Positions 50,418-58,370 of a stretch of 64,000 nucleotides of DNA are shown here, piece after piece; position 1 is the first letter of the stretch, and each line of letters opens with the position of its first letter. Position numbers and translations under genes: made by a program. This DNA is from Limisphaerales bacterium. GTDB lineage: Bacteria; Verrucomicrobiota; Verrucomicrobiia; Limisphaerales; AAA164-E04. Location of the stretch: positions 1 to 64,000 of the forward strand of contig JAMASS010000020.1 of NCBI GenBank assembly GCA_024761205.1, written 5' to 3'. The notes below the pieces were generated by a model. It made no database searches. It was not told the DNA's origin and worked only from the letters and a program-made list of their open reading frames with translations.

Positions 50418-51225
50418 ATGAAGACAATCATTTTTGTCGCATTCTTGGTGGTGGGCTTCAGGCCTGTGCACAACTCCTGAATCAAAACCCAATCCCGGGA
50501 TCCAAAAGCTCTAGCCTCCCTCATCAGCAACTGGAAAAGCACTGAATGGATCGAGCGGCCAGGGAAAACCTAGAAGCTCATTCTCCGCAGCAAGAGAGTC
50601 GTCTTCAAAGCAGGAAAGAACGCAATATCGGTCGGAGGTCTCCACAAGGTCAAGATCCCGTCTCAGAGTCGAGAGGTAAAAGTCCACAATGCCTCTGCGG
50701 TCGTCTCCTGATATAATCGTTGAGGCAAGGCAATTAGCGGTTAATCCCCGCAAGGAGACGTAGCACAAGGCAAAGACGCAACAGCTAGAACTGGGCCGCT
50801 CTTAGGGCTAAGGGCGGCCCCGGCATGCAAAAATGACAACAACAAATCTTGAGCCGCGCATTCGAACGGTCCTGGATGATGCCCTATTCATTTCCAACAG
50901 CCATAGCTGGAGCCGAAGTTGAGAGGGCAGAAACAGCCGTAGCTGCGGATGGACACGTAGCTGGAGCATATTGGTAACAACAGGGTTAAACAGTAAATAT
51001 ATCGATTCCAATTTTGGCTGACCTCCTGCTATAGCTGCAATTACGAGATCATACTGAAAGATGGCGCCTTCACCTGGGGTTAAGAGAATCCACGGCAGGG
51101 TCAAGTTCGGTATACAATCCGAGCGAACTCGAAACGGTGCTTGGCATGAAATCGGCGAATCATGAATCATCTAAGGACGGTAAAATATAGACACAGTTCT
51201 TTGAAATGACTCTGAGAAAGGCATT
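50418..51225. other. Eroded stretch, one possible lipoprotein start
   Basis: At 50418 on the plus strand MKTIIFVAFLVVG, then after one base shift LQACAQLLNQNPIPGS, looks like a lipoprotein signal with a lipobox. Downstream pieces (STEWIERPGKT, SKRVVFKAGKNAISVGGLHK) are protein-like but interrupted. From 50780 to 51225 I see nothing. Confidence 0.3.
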
Positions 51226-51830
51226 ATGAAACCGACTCCGGAAGAGGCAAAGGCTGCATTGTCTGAGATATCGAACGTTATTCAAGTCATGCGGCGATCC
51301 ATCAGTCATAGGGCTACCTGCTCCCTTGTTGATTCTTGGGGCTGCGTGTGGATCAGGGGCTATAGTTTTAGCCATTTCCGTCCTGAAGCCGCCGGTTTCA
51401 TCTAGCCGGCACTTTATGTCGGGGCACAGGGGTCGCCTTATGGATATTGAGCGCCGTGATCAAAATTCCGATTCGGGATCACTCGGATGCGAAATTCGAT
51501 TTGGTAGTCCTTTTTGCCTTTGCCGGACTCTGGTTGACTTTCCTTTTCCTTGCCGGGATTCCTAAGGAGTGATAGAAGCGAGTTGGGGGTGCTTTCCACC
51601 CGAAAGGTGGGTGCTTCTTTCGCCACGGTCCCAATGTTTTCCTACATCATCAACGGCCTTTGGCTCGTCTGTTTTTTGACGTGGATCGGGATCTAATTAT
51701 CACTGTGGTGCTCGCACTCGGTTACTTTCTTTTGCCAGCATGGTCACTTTTGACCACTGGATTTATTGACGGAGGGATCATGCTCGTTTCCGGAGTGTTT
51801 ATTCGCTAAATCTGGAAATAGAATTGGAAA
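51226..51830 (+). pseudogene. Membrane protein remnant, partner of winged-helix regulator
   Basis: Starts MKPTPEEAKAALSEISNVIQ, VMRRSISH, then in changing frames hydrophobic pieces (LLILWGAVW, YSFSHFRPEAAGF, VPMFSYIINGLWLVCFLTWI). It resembles a small multi-pass membrane protein of about 200 residues that in some bacteria sits directly before a winged-helix regulator, as here. At least five frame changes. Confidence 0.45.
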
Positions 51831-52110
51831 TGGATCGCATCAGAATCATGGCGTCACTAACGACACGGCTGAGATGGAGGTAGACTTTCCCTCGCTAGCA
51901 AAGGTCCTGAAGCTCACAGACGGAACCCTCGGGGCGCACCCAGCCAAACTTGAGCAGGCAGGCTACATCGATATCAAGAAAACCTTCGTCAACCGAAAAC
52001 CCAAAACTTATGTTCAAGCCACCATGCGTGGTCATACGGCCTTTGATGATCACGTCGTCGCCCTTCGCCAGATATTGGATGGGGAGAGGTTTAGTGGCCC
52101 CTCGACAGCA
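51825..52110 (+). pseudogene. Winged-helix transcriptional regulator remnant
   Basis: After MDRIRIMASL and a shift near 51860, the sequence reads EMEVDFPSLAKVLKLTDGTL, GAHPAKLEQAGYIDIKKTFV, NRKPKTYVQATMRGHTAFDD, HVVALRQILDG: a complete winged-helix domain (recognition helix TDGTLGAHxxKLE, wing around KPKTYVQAT). One frameshift near the N-terminus and possibly one near the end. DNA-binding regulator of the neighbouring membrane protein gene, by position. Confidence 0.65.
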
Positions 52111-52224
52111 AGAAACGGCATCATGACAAACGGCTCCCTTTCGGAACACCGCACTATTTCTAGATTGAATTCATCACCGGTTGAGACAATTGGCGGATTC
52201 ACAAAATGCTGATAGCTTCCCTCC

Positions 52225-52637
52225 GTGAAGACATTCAGCGGCGTCATTGAACGTTCGACGCAAGGAAATTGCCAATTACTCGATATCACTAAAGATGTCC
52301 AATCTCTGGTCTCGGAAAGCGGGGTCAAAACCGGTCAGATGACTGCCATGGTGGTGGGCTCAACGGCATCGCTATCCACTGTTGAATTTGAATCAGGATT
52401 GGTGAACACGGACATTGCGGCAGCTTTAGAGCGCCTCGCTCCAGCAAATGATCAGTATGAACATGAGGCCATCTGGCACGATGACAACGGCCACAGCCAC
52501 ATCCGAGCAACGCTCGTCGGCTTCCTATCGTCAACGGCCAAGTCCCGCTTGGCACATGGCAACAAGTCGTGCTTATCGACTTTGACACCCGTCCTCGATC
52601 CCGTGAAATTATCGCCACCATAGTAGGGACCGAATGA
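52225..52637 (+). pseudogene. YjbQ family protein (UPF0047), one frameshift
   Basis: From GTG 52225 the sequence MKTFSGVIERSTQGNCQLLD to ALERLAPANDQYEHEAIWHD and [13 protein letters not shown] is a clean YjbQ fold, with the active-site histidines of HEA and DNGHSH. Near 52525 a small deletion shifts the frame; the correct end ([31 protein letters not shown]) continues in the next frame to TGA 52635-52637. YjbQ has thiamine phosphate synthase activity reported for the E. coli protein. Very recent inactivation. Confidence 0.8.
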
Positions 52638-52702
52638 GACCAAGAGCACATGCTGAATGAAGGCACCATCTCAAGTCATAACCTTCCAAGTATTCCAACG
52701 CC

Positions 52703-53305
52703 ATGGAACCGATTATTGAAACCCTGCAAAAGGGGCTTGAGCAGTTGGTGAACATTGTGATCAACACAGGCGCTGACACGGAAACGATTCTCATTATGGC
52801 GGCTGGCGGTGTCCTGCTGCTCTTTGGCCGTAAGCTCTACTGGTTTATCATTGCCGCCGCGGGCTTTGTGGCAGGCACAGTGATCGGCCACGAAGTTTTT
52901 CCTCCAGATCCTCAATGGCTCGTGGTCGTCGCTTCGTTGCTTGTAGGCGTCGTGGCGGCGATTCTCAGTATCTTCCTTCAGCGCTTGGCTCTTCGGTTGG
53001 CCGGCATGATGGCAGGTGGGTTCCTCGGTTATACGGTGTTTGCTGCCTTTTTTGCCAAGCCGTGGCCATTGGTGGGACTCGCCCTCGGATGCCTTCTCGG
53101 ATTTTGGCTGATGATGCGGCTCTTCGACTGGGCCCTCATTATTCTCTCATCCCTTTCTGGCATGGCACTCATCGTCGAGCGGCTTCCTCTCGAGCGAGAA
53201 CCGCTTTTGATCCTCGGGCTCGTCCTGGCGGTCCTCGGGATTGCCATCCAATCCAGCATGCAGAACAAAAGCGCAGCCGGAAAACGAGAGCCGAAACCTG
53301 CTTGA
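52703..53305 (+). CDS. DUF4203-like multi-pass membrane protein
   Basis: 200 residues: a short amphipathic start, then about six or seven membrane segments rich in Gly and Ala (VLLLFGRKLYWFIIAAAGFV, VVASLLVGVVAAILSIFLQR, MMAGGFLGYTVFAAFF, LGCLLGFWLMMRLFDWALII, LILGLVLAVLGIAIQSS). Resembles the TMEM198/DUF4203 family; function unknown. It is followed 32 bases later by a YggT gene on the same strand, suggesting an operon of small inner membrane proteins. Intact. Confidence 0.75.
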   Translation: MEPIIETLQKGLEQLVNIVINTGADTETILIMAAGGVLLLFGRKLYWFIIAAAGFVAGTVIGHEVFPPDPQWLVVVASLLVGVVAAILSIFLQRLALRLAGMMAGGFLGYTVFAAFFAKPWPLVGLALGCLLGFWLMMRLFDWALIILSSLSGMALIVERLPLEREPLLILGLVLAVLGIAIQSSMQNKSAAGKREPKPA

Positions 53306-53337
53306 CGCGGACTCGCCCCACCTCTCACACTTGCTGT

Positions 53338-53619
53338 ATGTATGTCCTTCGGGAAATCGTAGATCTGGCATTACGAGTTTTCGCCCTCGGACTCTTTGTA
53401 TCGGTCATCCTCAATTGGATCGCTTCAAAGCCACCGAATGGGTTCCGAAAACAGCTAAACGGATTCTATGATATATTTTTGAATCCTCTTCGTCGTTACC
53501 TAAAACCCGTCAAACTCTCCCCTTCTGCGCCAGCGGGGCTCGATCTCAGTCCTCTGGTGCTTTTACTCATTGTCTGGTGGGCCATTTATCCCTTCCTCAT
53601 GTGGGTTTTCGGACGGTAA
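53338..53619 (+). CDS. YggT family membrane protein
   Basis: 93 residues with two membrane segments (VDLALRVFALGLFVSVILNW and LSPLVLLLIVWWAIYPFLMW) joined by the family loop GFYDIFLNPLRRYLKPVKLS (the usual form is ...PLRRxxP). YggT proteins are linked to cell division, membrane homeostasis or osmotic resistance; their activity is not known. ATG 53338 fits the family N-terminus; the longer frame upstream overlaps the DUF4203 gene and is not protein-like. Intact. Confidence 0.8.
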   Translation: MYVLREIVDLALRVFALGLFVSVILNWIASKPPNGFRKQLNGFYDIFLNPLRRYLKPVKLSPSAPAGLDLSPLVLLLIVWWAIYPFLMWVFGR

Positions 53620-53881
53620 TCGACTAAAAACACCGCTTTGGAAATCACCTGGTGCCAACGGGGCGATCATTAGCTTTTGAATGCCTCAAAGAAATGAAAT
53701 GGTTTCATCGCCCCAACACTCTCCATTGGTCAGCCTAGGGAGAACTAACGGAAGAATCCGGAGCATATAATTCTGCTCATGGATTCAAAAGGGACCATGC
53801 TCGCTTGTTGAATCATTATCGCTGACTTAACGTCTAACAACTGCTACTCTCGTTATAGACGCGGATGATCCACACACGAAT
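53620..53881. other. Intergenic stretch, no gene seen
   Basis: 262 bases with no frame of note. The promoter for the short gene at 53882 may be here. Confidence 0.4.
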
Positions 53882-54073
53882 ATGTCTGAAGAAGGTTCAC
53901 CAGATGGAAAACGCCGCAAAAAGCGTCGGCGTTCATCGAAAAGCTACAAACCCATGAGAGAGAGCGTGATTATCTTTACGATGTTTATCACGCTTACCGG
54001 TGTGATTGTCGTTTGCCTGTGGGTGATTATTCCCAACGCTCTTCGTTACCTGCGCCATAGCTTAGGGTGGTAA
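53882..54073 (+). CDS. Small basic single-pass membrane protein
   Basis: 63 residues: a basic N-terminus (GKRRKKRRRSSKSYKP), one membrane segment (SVIIFTMFITLTGVIVVCLW), and a short tail. Positive-inside topology puts the N-terminus in the cytoplasm. I do not recognise a family. It converges with the hydrolase gene; the stops are 7 bases apart. Composition is protein-like but no strong ribosome binding site is visible. Confidence 0.55.
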   Translation: MSEEGSPDGKRRKKRRRSSKSYKPMRESVIIFTMFITLTGVIVVCLWVIIPNALRYLRHSLGW

Positions 54074-54080
54074 TGCGGGA

Positions 54081-55406
54081 CTAAAGATAATCCGCGAAGA
54101 ACTGCCCCGCCGCCTGCTGCATCTCAGCACTCAGGACGTGCCCTGCTTCAAATTCGCGAAGAATCAAACGGTCGGAGTGATTGGCTTTCTCGTACGATTT
54201 CTTAAGCTTTTGATAGCCCTCGAAGACGCCCTCGGCATTGAAAATTCCATCTTGCTTCCCCATCATAATCAAGAGTGGGTTCGGAGCATTCATCGCCGCG
54301 ACATCGGGATAGTCAAGATAACGATGCAATCCAGGTACCAACATCGAATAGCCAATCGAAAATTTGATATCCGACCGCAGCTGGTACGGAATGGAGCTCA
54401 TCCAGCCCGCCACCACAGCAGCTTTGACGCGCTGATCCAGGGCGCCCAAATAGCACGCACGAATGCCCCCCAAAGAAAAACCAATCGCCCCGATCCGATT
54501 GCGGTCCACCTCTGAGCGGGTGAGCAAATAATCCACTGTTCGGATATCATCCCAGAAGATTAACCCTGGCCAAGTCACTCCAGCGGCCATCAGCGTGCGG
54601 CTCACAAGGGGTTCATACTGTGAACTCCGAACGTTGAAAGCGCTGACGCGGTCGACCTCTATATTCGCCGGCCGCGTCCGCCAATCGTCGGGGTCATCAT
54701 CCAACACCATCCGGCGTTCGCCCCAATACATCAAATCAATCACGATGACCAGGTATCCTTGCCGAACCAAACCTGTCGCCAAACTCCGACCGGCATAGTA
54801 GCGCTGTTTGAACTCTCGCAGCACCGGACTCTCATCCTCATCCTCCACGAGCTTCTCCTTACCCCACAGATAAAAGCCCGAGTGATCATGGAGAGCGATG
54901 ACAGCTGGAGTTTGGCGTCGGGCGGCATCCTTCGGCACCAAGACGTACGCTGGCACCCGAAAATAGGGCGATGTGTTGAACTGCACCTTTTCCAGAACAT
55001 AGTCGCCTCTATCGGTCGTTTTGATTGTCTGCCCTTGAGTCGACCACTTCGGCGGTGTGTACTGCAACAAATCCAGCACTTTCATCCGCGCCACCTGCTT
55101 CCAATGTTTCAAGGTGCGAAACTGCGGCTGGGTAAAAGCCAGAGGAAAGTACGATCGAGCGGCCAATTTCTCAATGAATGGCCATAACGTGCCCACATCT
55201 GACCCCGTCTCCAATTTCGGCAATGGCGCCGTAGACGGCACCACAAAAGGAGCACCGGCCCCCTGGGCCAACAATGTTTCCGAAGCCATCGCACTAGCAC
55301 CGGTTCCGGCCAACAACATCTTCAAGAAATCCCGCCTCGGTCTCGCGAGCGGATCGGTCAAGCCCGATGTTCCAGCTTCTGCTGGCTTGTCGTCATTCAT
55401 TCCCAT
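54081..55406 (-). CDS. Tat-exported alpha/beta hydrolase (acetylxylan esterase/DLH-like)
   Basis: 441 residues. A twin-arginine signal is at R24-R25 (RPRRDFLKMLL) with a hydrophobic run ending near residue 49 (ETLLAQG). The hydrolase core has an HDHSG oxyanion region (PAVIALHDHSGFYLWGKEK), the nucleophile Ser in GAIGFSLGGIRACYLGAL, an acid in MMGKQDGIFN and histidine in EFEAGHVLS. Substrate unknown, probably an acyl or sugar ester in the periplasm. ATG 55406 has AGGGGAGG 12 bases upstream and overlaps the TGA of the preceding gene (TGATG), so the two are translationally coupled. Intact. Confidence 0.85.
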   Translation of the reverse strand: MGMNDDKPAEAGTSGLTDPLARPRRDFLKMLLAGTGASAMASETLLAQGAGAPFVVPSTAPLPKLETGSDVGTLWPFIEKLAARSYFPLAFTQPQFRTLKHWKQVARMKVLDLLQYTPPKWSTQGQTIKTTDRGDYVLEKVQFNTSPYFRVPAYVLVPKDAARRQTPAVIALHDHSGFYLWGKEKLVEDEDESPVLREFKQRYYAGRSLATGLVRQGYLVIVIDLMYWGERRMVLDDDPDDWRTRPANIEVDRVSAFNVRSSQYEPLVSRTLMAAGVTWPGLIFWDDIRTVDYLLTRSEVDRNRIGAIGFSLGGIRACYLGALDQRVKAAVVAGWMSSIPYQLRSDIKFSIGYSMLVPGLHRYLDYPDVAAMNAPNPLLIMMGKQDGIFNAEGVFEGYQKLKKSYEKANHSDRLILREFEAGHVLSAEMQQAAGQFFADYL

Positions 55407-56248
55407 CACAGAAAAAACCTCCCCTCTTGCCGTTCGCCAAGTGGGCGGGCGGTATGCTTGATCCTATCGCTCACCGCCGGCACCGGCGATCTGGTCGGTG
55501 CCTTTGATTCGAGAACACGCTTGACTTCCTTCATCTGTTCCGGCGATAGCAATCTGACGAGATTGGCCATTAAACTCACGGTCTGCTTGCTCGCTAGCTT
55601 CCCGTATCGGCACATCTTCCAACCCTCGTTTTCCGCATCCAATTTGATACCGAGGGCGGCGGCAGATTCTTCGAGGAAGGCGATCTGGTCAGCGTGCCAT
55701 GGTTGGGCGGTCAGTCCGATGTTGCCTTGCCCACGGGTTTCAACCGATTTGCTCCGTTCCTCGCTCAAGTAGGCGGCTACTCGCCGGAAGTGCTCGAGCT
55801 CGGCCAGTCTTGGATAACGAAGTTTCCCTAAGGCATCCCTCGTGCGTTTCTCCCGCACCATTTCGTAGCGGTCGGATCTAGCCGACTTCTGCCGGACGCT
55901 CAGGTCGTACAAGTCCTCAATCGCCTTCTCCCTCGGCAGCATCGTGTCGTAGGCGGTGAGTCTGGACTCATCGACCACTTTATCAGCCGCCCTCCAATTT
56001 CCTTCGGAGTATTCCATAACGTCTCCTACACTGTCGGTATTCTCAATACTTAGCAGGATGCTCTCCCGTCCGGCTCCCTTGGGGTTGTCACGTAGGCTTG
56101 CCATCGCTCTTGTTTTTAAGATGGCTTCCTTCTCCGTCTGTCCTTCGGTTTTCCATTTTGCCTTCAGTTCGGCGTAGGCGGACTCCAACTCCTTCCGAGT
56201 CGGCGTCTTCGTCGTTTCGCTCGTCTCGGTGGCTCGGACGGTCTTCAA
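55406..56248 (-). CDS. Unknown hydrophilic protein, coupled to the hydrolase
   Basis: 280 residues, charged and without membrane segment or signal peptide. It has blocks of predicted helix (MLPREKAIEDLYDLSVRQKS, YPRLAELEHFRRVAAYLSEE, LSPEQMKEVKRVLESKAP). I do not recognise the family. The start is uncertain: the frame opens with TTG 56248 and no ATG exists in frame upstream; an out-of-frame ATG pair at 56336-56341 with a plausible N-terminus suggests that a frameshift may have removed the original start. Its stop overlaps the next gene. Possibly coupled function, but nothing links a cytoplasmic protein to a Tat substrate. Confidence 0.55.
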   Translation of the reverse strand: MKTVRATETSETTKTPTRKELESAYAELKAKWKTEGQTEKEAILKTRAMASLRDNPKGAGRESILLSIENTDSVGDVMEYSEGNWRAADKVVDESRLTAYDTMLPREKAIEDLYDLSVRQKSARSDRYEMVREKRTRDALGKLRYPRLAELEHFRRVAAYLSEERSKSVETRGQGNIGLTAQPWHADQIAFLEESAAALGIKLDAENEGWKMCRYGKLASKQTVSLMANLVRLLSPEQMKEVKRVLESKAPTRSPVPAVSDRIKHTARPLGERQEGRFFL

Positions 56249-56249
56249 G

Positions 56250-56880
56250 TCCGGTTTCGCCGTCGTCTCCTCTTCTGGCGTTGCATCGCGGTGGCCGAGC
56301 GGGTGCCGATTCCCAGTCGTTTCATTTCTGCTGTCATCATCGTTCCTTTTTAGCTTATCGGTTATTCAGTCAGGCATCCAAGATCAACTTGCCCCCGAAC
56401 GATATCCTAATGTTTCAAAAGGTTTTTGAGGGTGCCCAGGTCTCGCATTCGATCGTTCACTCGGTCGTCGTCGTCGTAGAGAGCGTCGATCTTGTCGTTC
56501 AAATCTTCGATTGCATCCTTGTGGTTCTCAATCGTAACGTACAAGTCTTTGATGACCGTGCCCTAAGGGAAAGTGATGTAGTTCCACACATCAAGCGGGT
56601 TGTCACTAGGGGGTGTAATTGTTGTTCTTGCTCAGCTTCCCCTTATTTATTGGCTCGCTGCCTTTCAATCCAATGATCTACCTGCCATGTTGAATGACCT
56701 AATTCTACAATCAAATAATTGCAGTTGCAGCTACATTTTTTTTCAGGAAAAAATCGTTTCTTGCCTTCGCAAACGATTGGACTCCCTGCTCGCCATGCCT
56801 TGGCCGCCTGCCGCCAAGACCCAAGATCGAAAATAAGGCTTGTCACCCGCAGCCAAGTCCCATTTACTTGAATCTCTTTC
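56250..56880. other. Mostly empty stretch with a short coiled-coil remnant
   Basis: On the minus strand 56550-56407 reads YVTIENHKDAIEDLNDKIDA, LYDDDDRVNDRMRDLGTLKN, LLKH, stop: a clear coiled-coil segment of about 45 codons, with a stop (TAG) in frame just upstream and only a TTG to start at. It could be a tiny gene or a 3' remnant. The rest shows nothing. Confidence 0.4.
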
Positions 56881-56881
56881 T

Positions 56882-57817
56882 ATGAAAAAATCTCTGAGCC
56901 GTCGCCAATTTGTTAACTTTTCCGGCAGCCTTGCTGCAGCGGCGACCCTCACTCCGTCCATTCTTCACGCGATGAGCCCCTTCTCACGACCGGGCAAACC
57001 TCGGCTCTCGACCAGCATCGCAGCCTACTCTTTTCGGGAGTATTTCGTCGATTCCACCCGCCGTCGCCAAGAGATTATCTCGGAGCAGCACATCTCCCTC
57101 TTCGATTTTATCGATTACTGCGCGGACCAGGGATGCGCCGGAACCGAGCTTACGGGTTACTATTTTCCCAAGGGTATCGATGGCAACTTTCTTCTCAGGA
57201 TCAAACGGCACGCCTTCCTCCGAGGTGTTGCGATCAGCGGCACTGCCGTTGGAAACACATTTACCCATGCCCCCGGCGAGAAAAGGGCTGAACAGTTGGC
57301 TTATGTCAATCGATGGATTGATCACGCCAGTATCATGGGAGCTCCGCACCTTCGCGTCTTCGCCGGCAATCAAGGAAACCAGCCATTCGAAACTGCCAAG
57401 AAACACTGCATTGAAGGGCTCCAAGAATGCGGTAAGTACGCAGCGAAGAAGGGCGTCTTCCTAGGCATCGAGAACCACGGCGGCATTGTCGCCGAGGCGG
57501 ATCCACTCATTAGCATCGTCCAAGCGGTCGACAATCCCTGGGTCGGCATCAACTTGGATACGGGCAACTTCCACACTGACGACGTTTACGGAGACATCGC
57601 GAAATGTGCACCGTACGCGGTTAACGTCCAATTGAAAGTAGAGGTCCGCCCGCGAGGTCAGAAGAGAAAGTCCAAGGCCGATCTCGGACGCCTGATTCGA
57701 ATCCTAAAAAACGCCAATTACCAAGGCTACGTCGCGCTTGAACATGAAGCGGCGGAAGATCCGTGGAAAACCATCCCCGTCTATCTCGCGGAACTAGACC
57801 GGCTTATCCAAGGCTAG
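56882..57817 (+). CDS. Sugar phosphate isomerase/epimerase-like TIM-barrel protein
   Basis: 311 residues. A twin-arginine signal (SLSRRQFVNFSGSLAAAATL, Arg 7-8) then a xylose-isomerase-like TIM barrel: AAYSFREYF, FIDYCADQGCAGTELTGYYF, MGAPHLRVFAGNQ, GVFLGIENHGG (metal-binding Glu), VGINLDTGNFH (Asp/His), and GYVALEHEAAEDPW (Glu). In PVC bacteria these exported proteins accompany sugar catabolism, but the substrate is unknown. ATG 56882 is favoured because the signal starts there; an upstream ATG at 56840 adds residues without features. Intact. Confidence 0.85.
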   Translation: MKKSLSRRQFVNFSGSLAAAATLTPSILHAMSPFSRPGKPRLSTSIAAYSFREYFVDSTRRRQEIISEQHISLFDFIDYCADQGCAGTELTGYYFPKGIDGNFLLRIKRHAFLRGVAISGTAVGNTFTHAPGEKRAEQLAYVNRWIDHASIMGAPHLRVFAGNQGNQPFETAKKHCIEGLQECGKYAAKKGVFLGIENHGGIVAEADPLISIVQAVDNPWVGINLDTGNFHTDDVYGDIAKCAPYAVNVQLKVEVRPRGQKRKSKADLGRLIRILKNANYQGYVALEHEAAEDPWKTIPVYLAELDRLIQG

Positions 57818-57855
57818 TTTATCCCACCTCTCCTGTCAGGTGGCAGAGATGAATA

Positions 57856-58287
57856 ATGGCTGGAAGGAAGAAGACATTCCCCTGCGGACACGTTGGCAAA
57901 GGCAAGTTTTGCCATCGGTGCGTGCAGGAAGAAGAGCGCCGACGGAACGAGGAAAAGCGAAAACAAGAGCAGGCGCGGGCAAAGAGCGAGTGGAATGACA
58001 GGCTGACAGCCCCCTCCGTTCGCCACCTGCGTCTGAATCAACTGCCAACGGAAGCAGCGAGGCGGATGCTTGACGTGATCGGTGAATTGAAGAATGGCAA
58101 GAATTATCAAGCTTTCAAAGGCAAGCGACTGAAGCTGATGAGGAAGCGGGATATTATTTCCATCCCCATAGGGCGGGACCATCGCTTGATCTGCCGTGTG
58201 CGGCGCGGCCAGCCGCTGGAATTCATCGCAGCCCTGACGCATGAGGCATATAGTCAACGCTTGTCTTCTGGCGGATGGGAGGCTTGA
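57856..58287 (+). CDS. Zinc-ribbon protein with RelE-like domain
   Basis: 143 residues. N-terminal zinc knuckle FPCGHVGKGKFCHRC (Cys/His ligands C-H...C-C), a highly charged helix (EEERRRNEEKRKQEQARAK), then a domain resembling RelE/ParE-type fold: MLDVIGELKNGKNYQAFKGK, RLKLMRKRDIISIPIGRDHR, LICRVRRGQPLEF. I infer an RNA- or ribosome-associated protein; a toxin role is possible but no antitoxin is adjacent. It lies just upstream of prfC on the same strand (83-base gap), so translation-related co-expression is plausible. Intact. Confidence 0.65.
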   Translation: MAGRKKTFPCGHVGKGKFCHRCVQEEERRRNEEKRKQEQARAKSEWNDRLTAPSVRHLRLNQLPTEAARRMLDVIGELKNGKNYQAFKGKRLKLMRKRDIISIPIGRDHRLICRVRRGQPLEFIAALTHEAYSQRLSSGGWEA

Positions 58288-58370
58288 GTCTAGCTGCCCC
58301 GTTCACGGCGGCTGACTCGGCGCATTCCGGCTTGTCCAAATCCTTCTCGCTGATAAGTTCGCCTGCCTTG

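Noticed and set aside
52915-53337. Longer N-terminal extension of the YggT gene overlapping the DUF4203 gene
   Set aside because: The extension is rich in Arg and Gly and is a shifted reading of the DUF4203 gene; YggT proteins start near 53338.
56098-56676. A 192-codon open frame on the plus strand
   Set aside because: It is antisense to the unknown 280-residue gene and has a serine-rich, random-looking translation.
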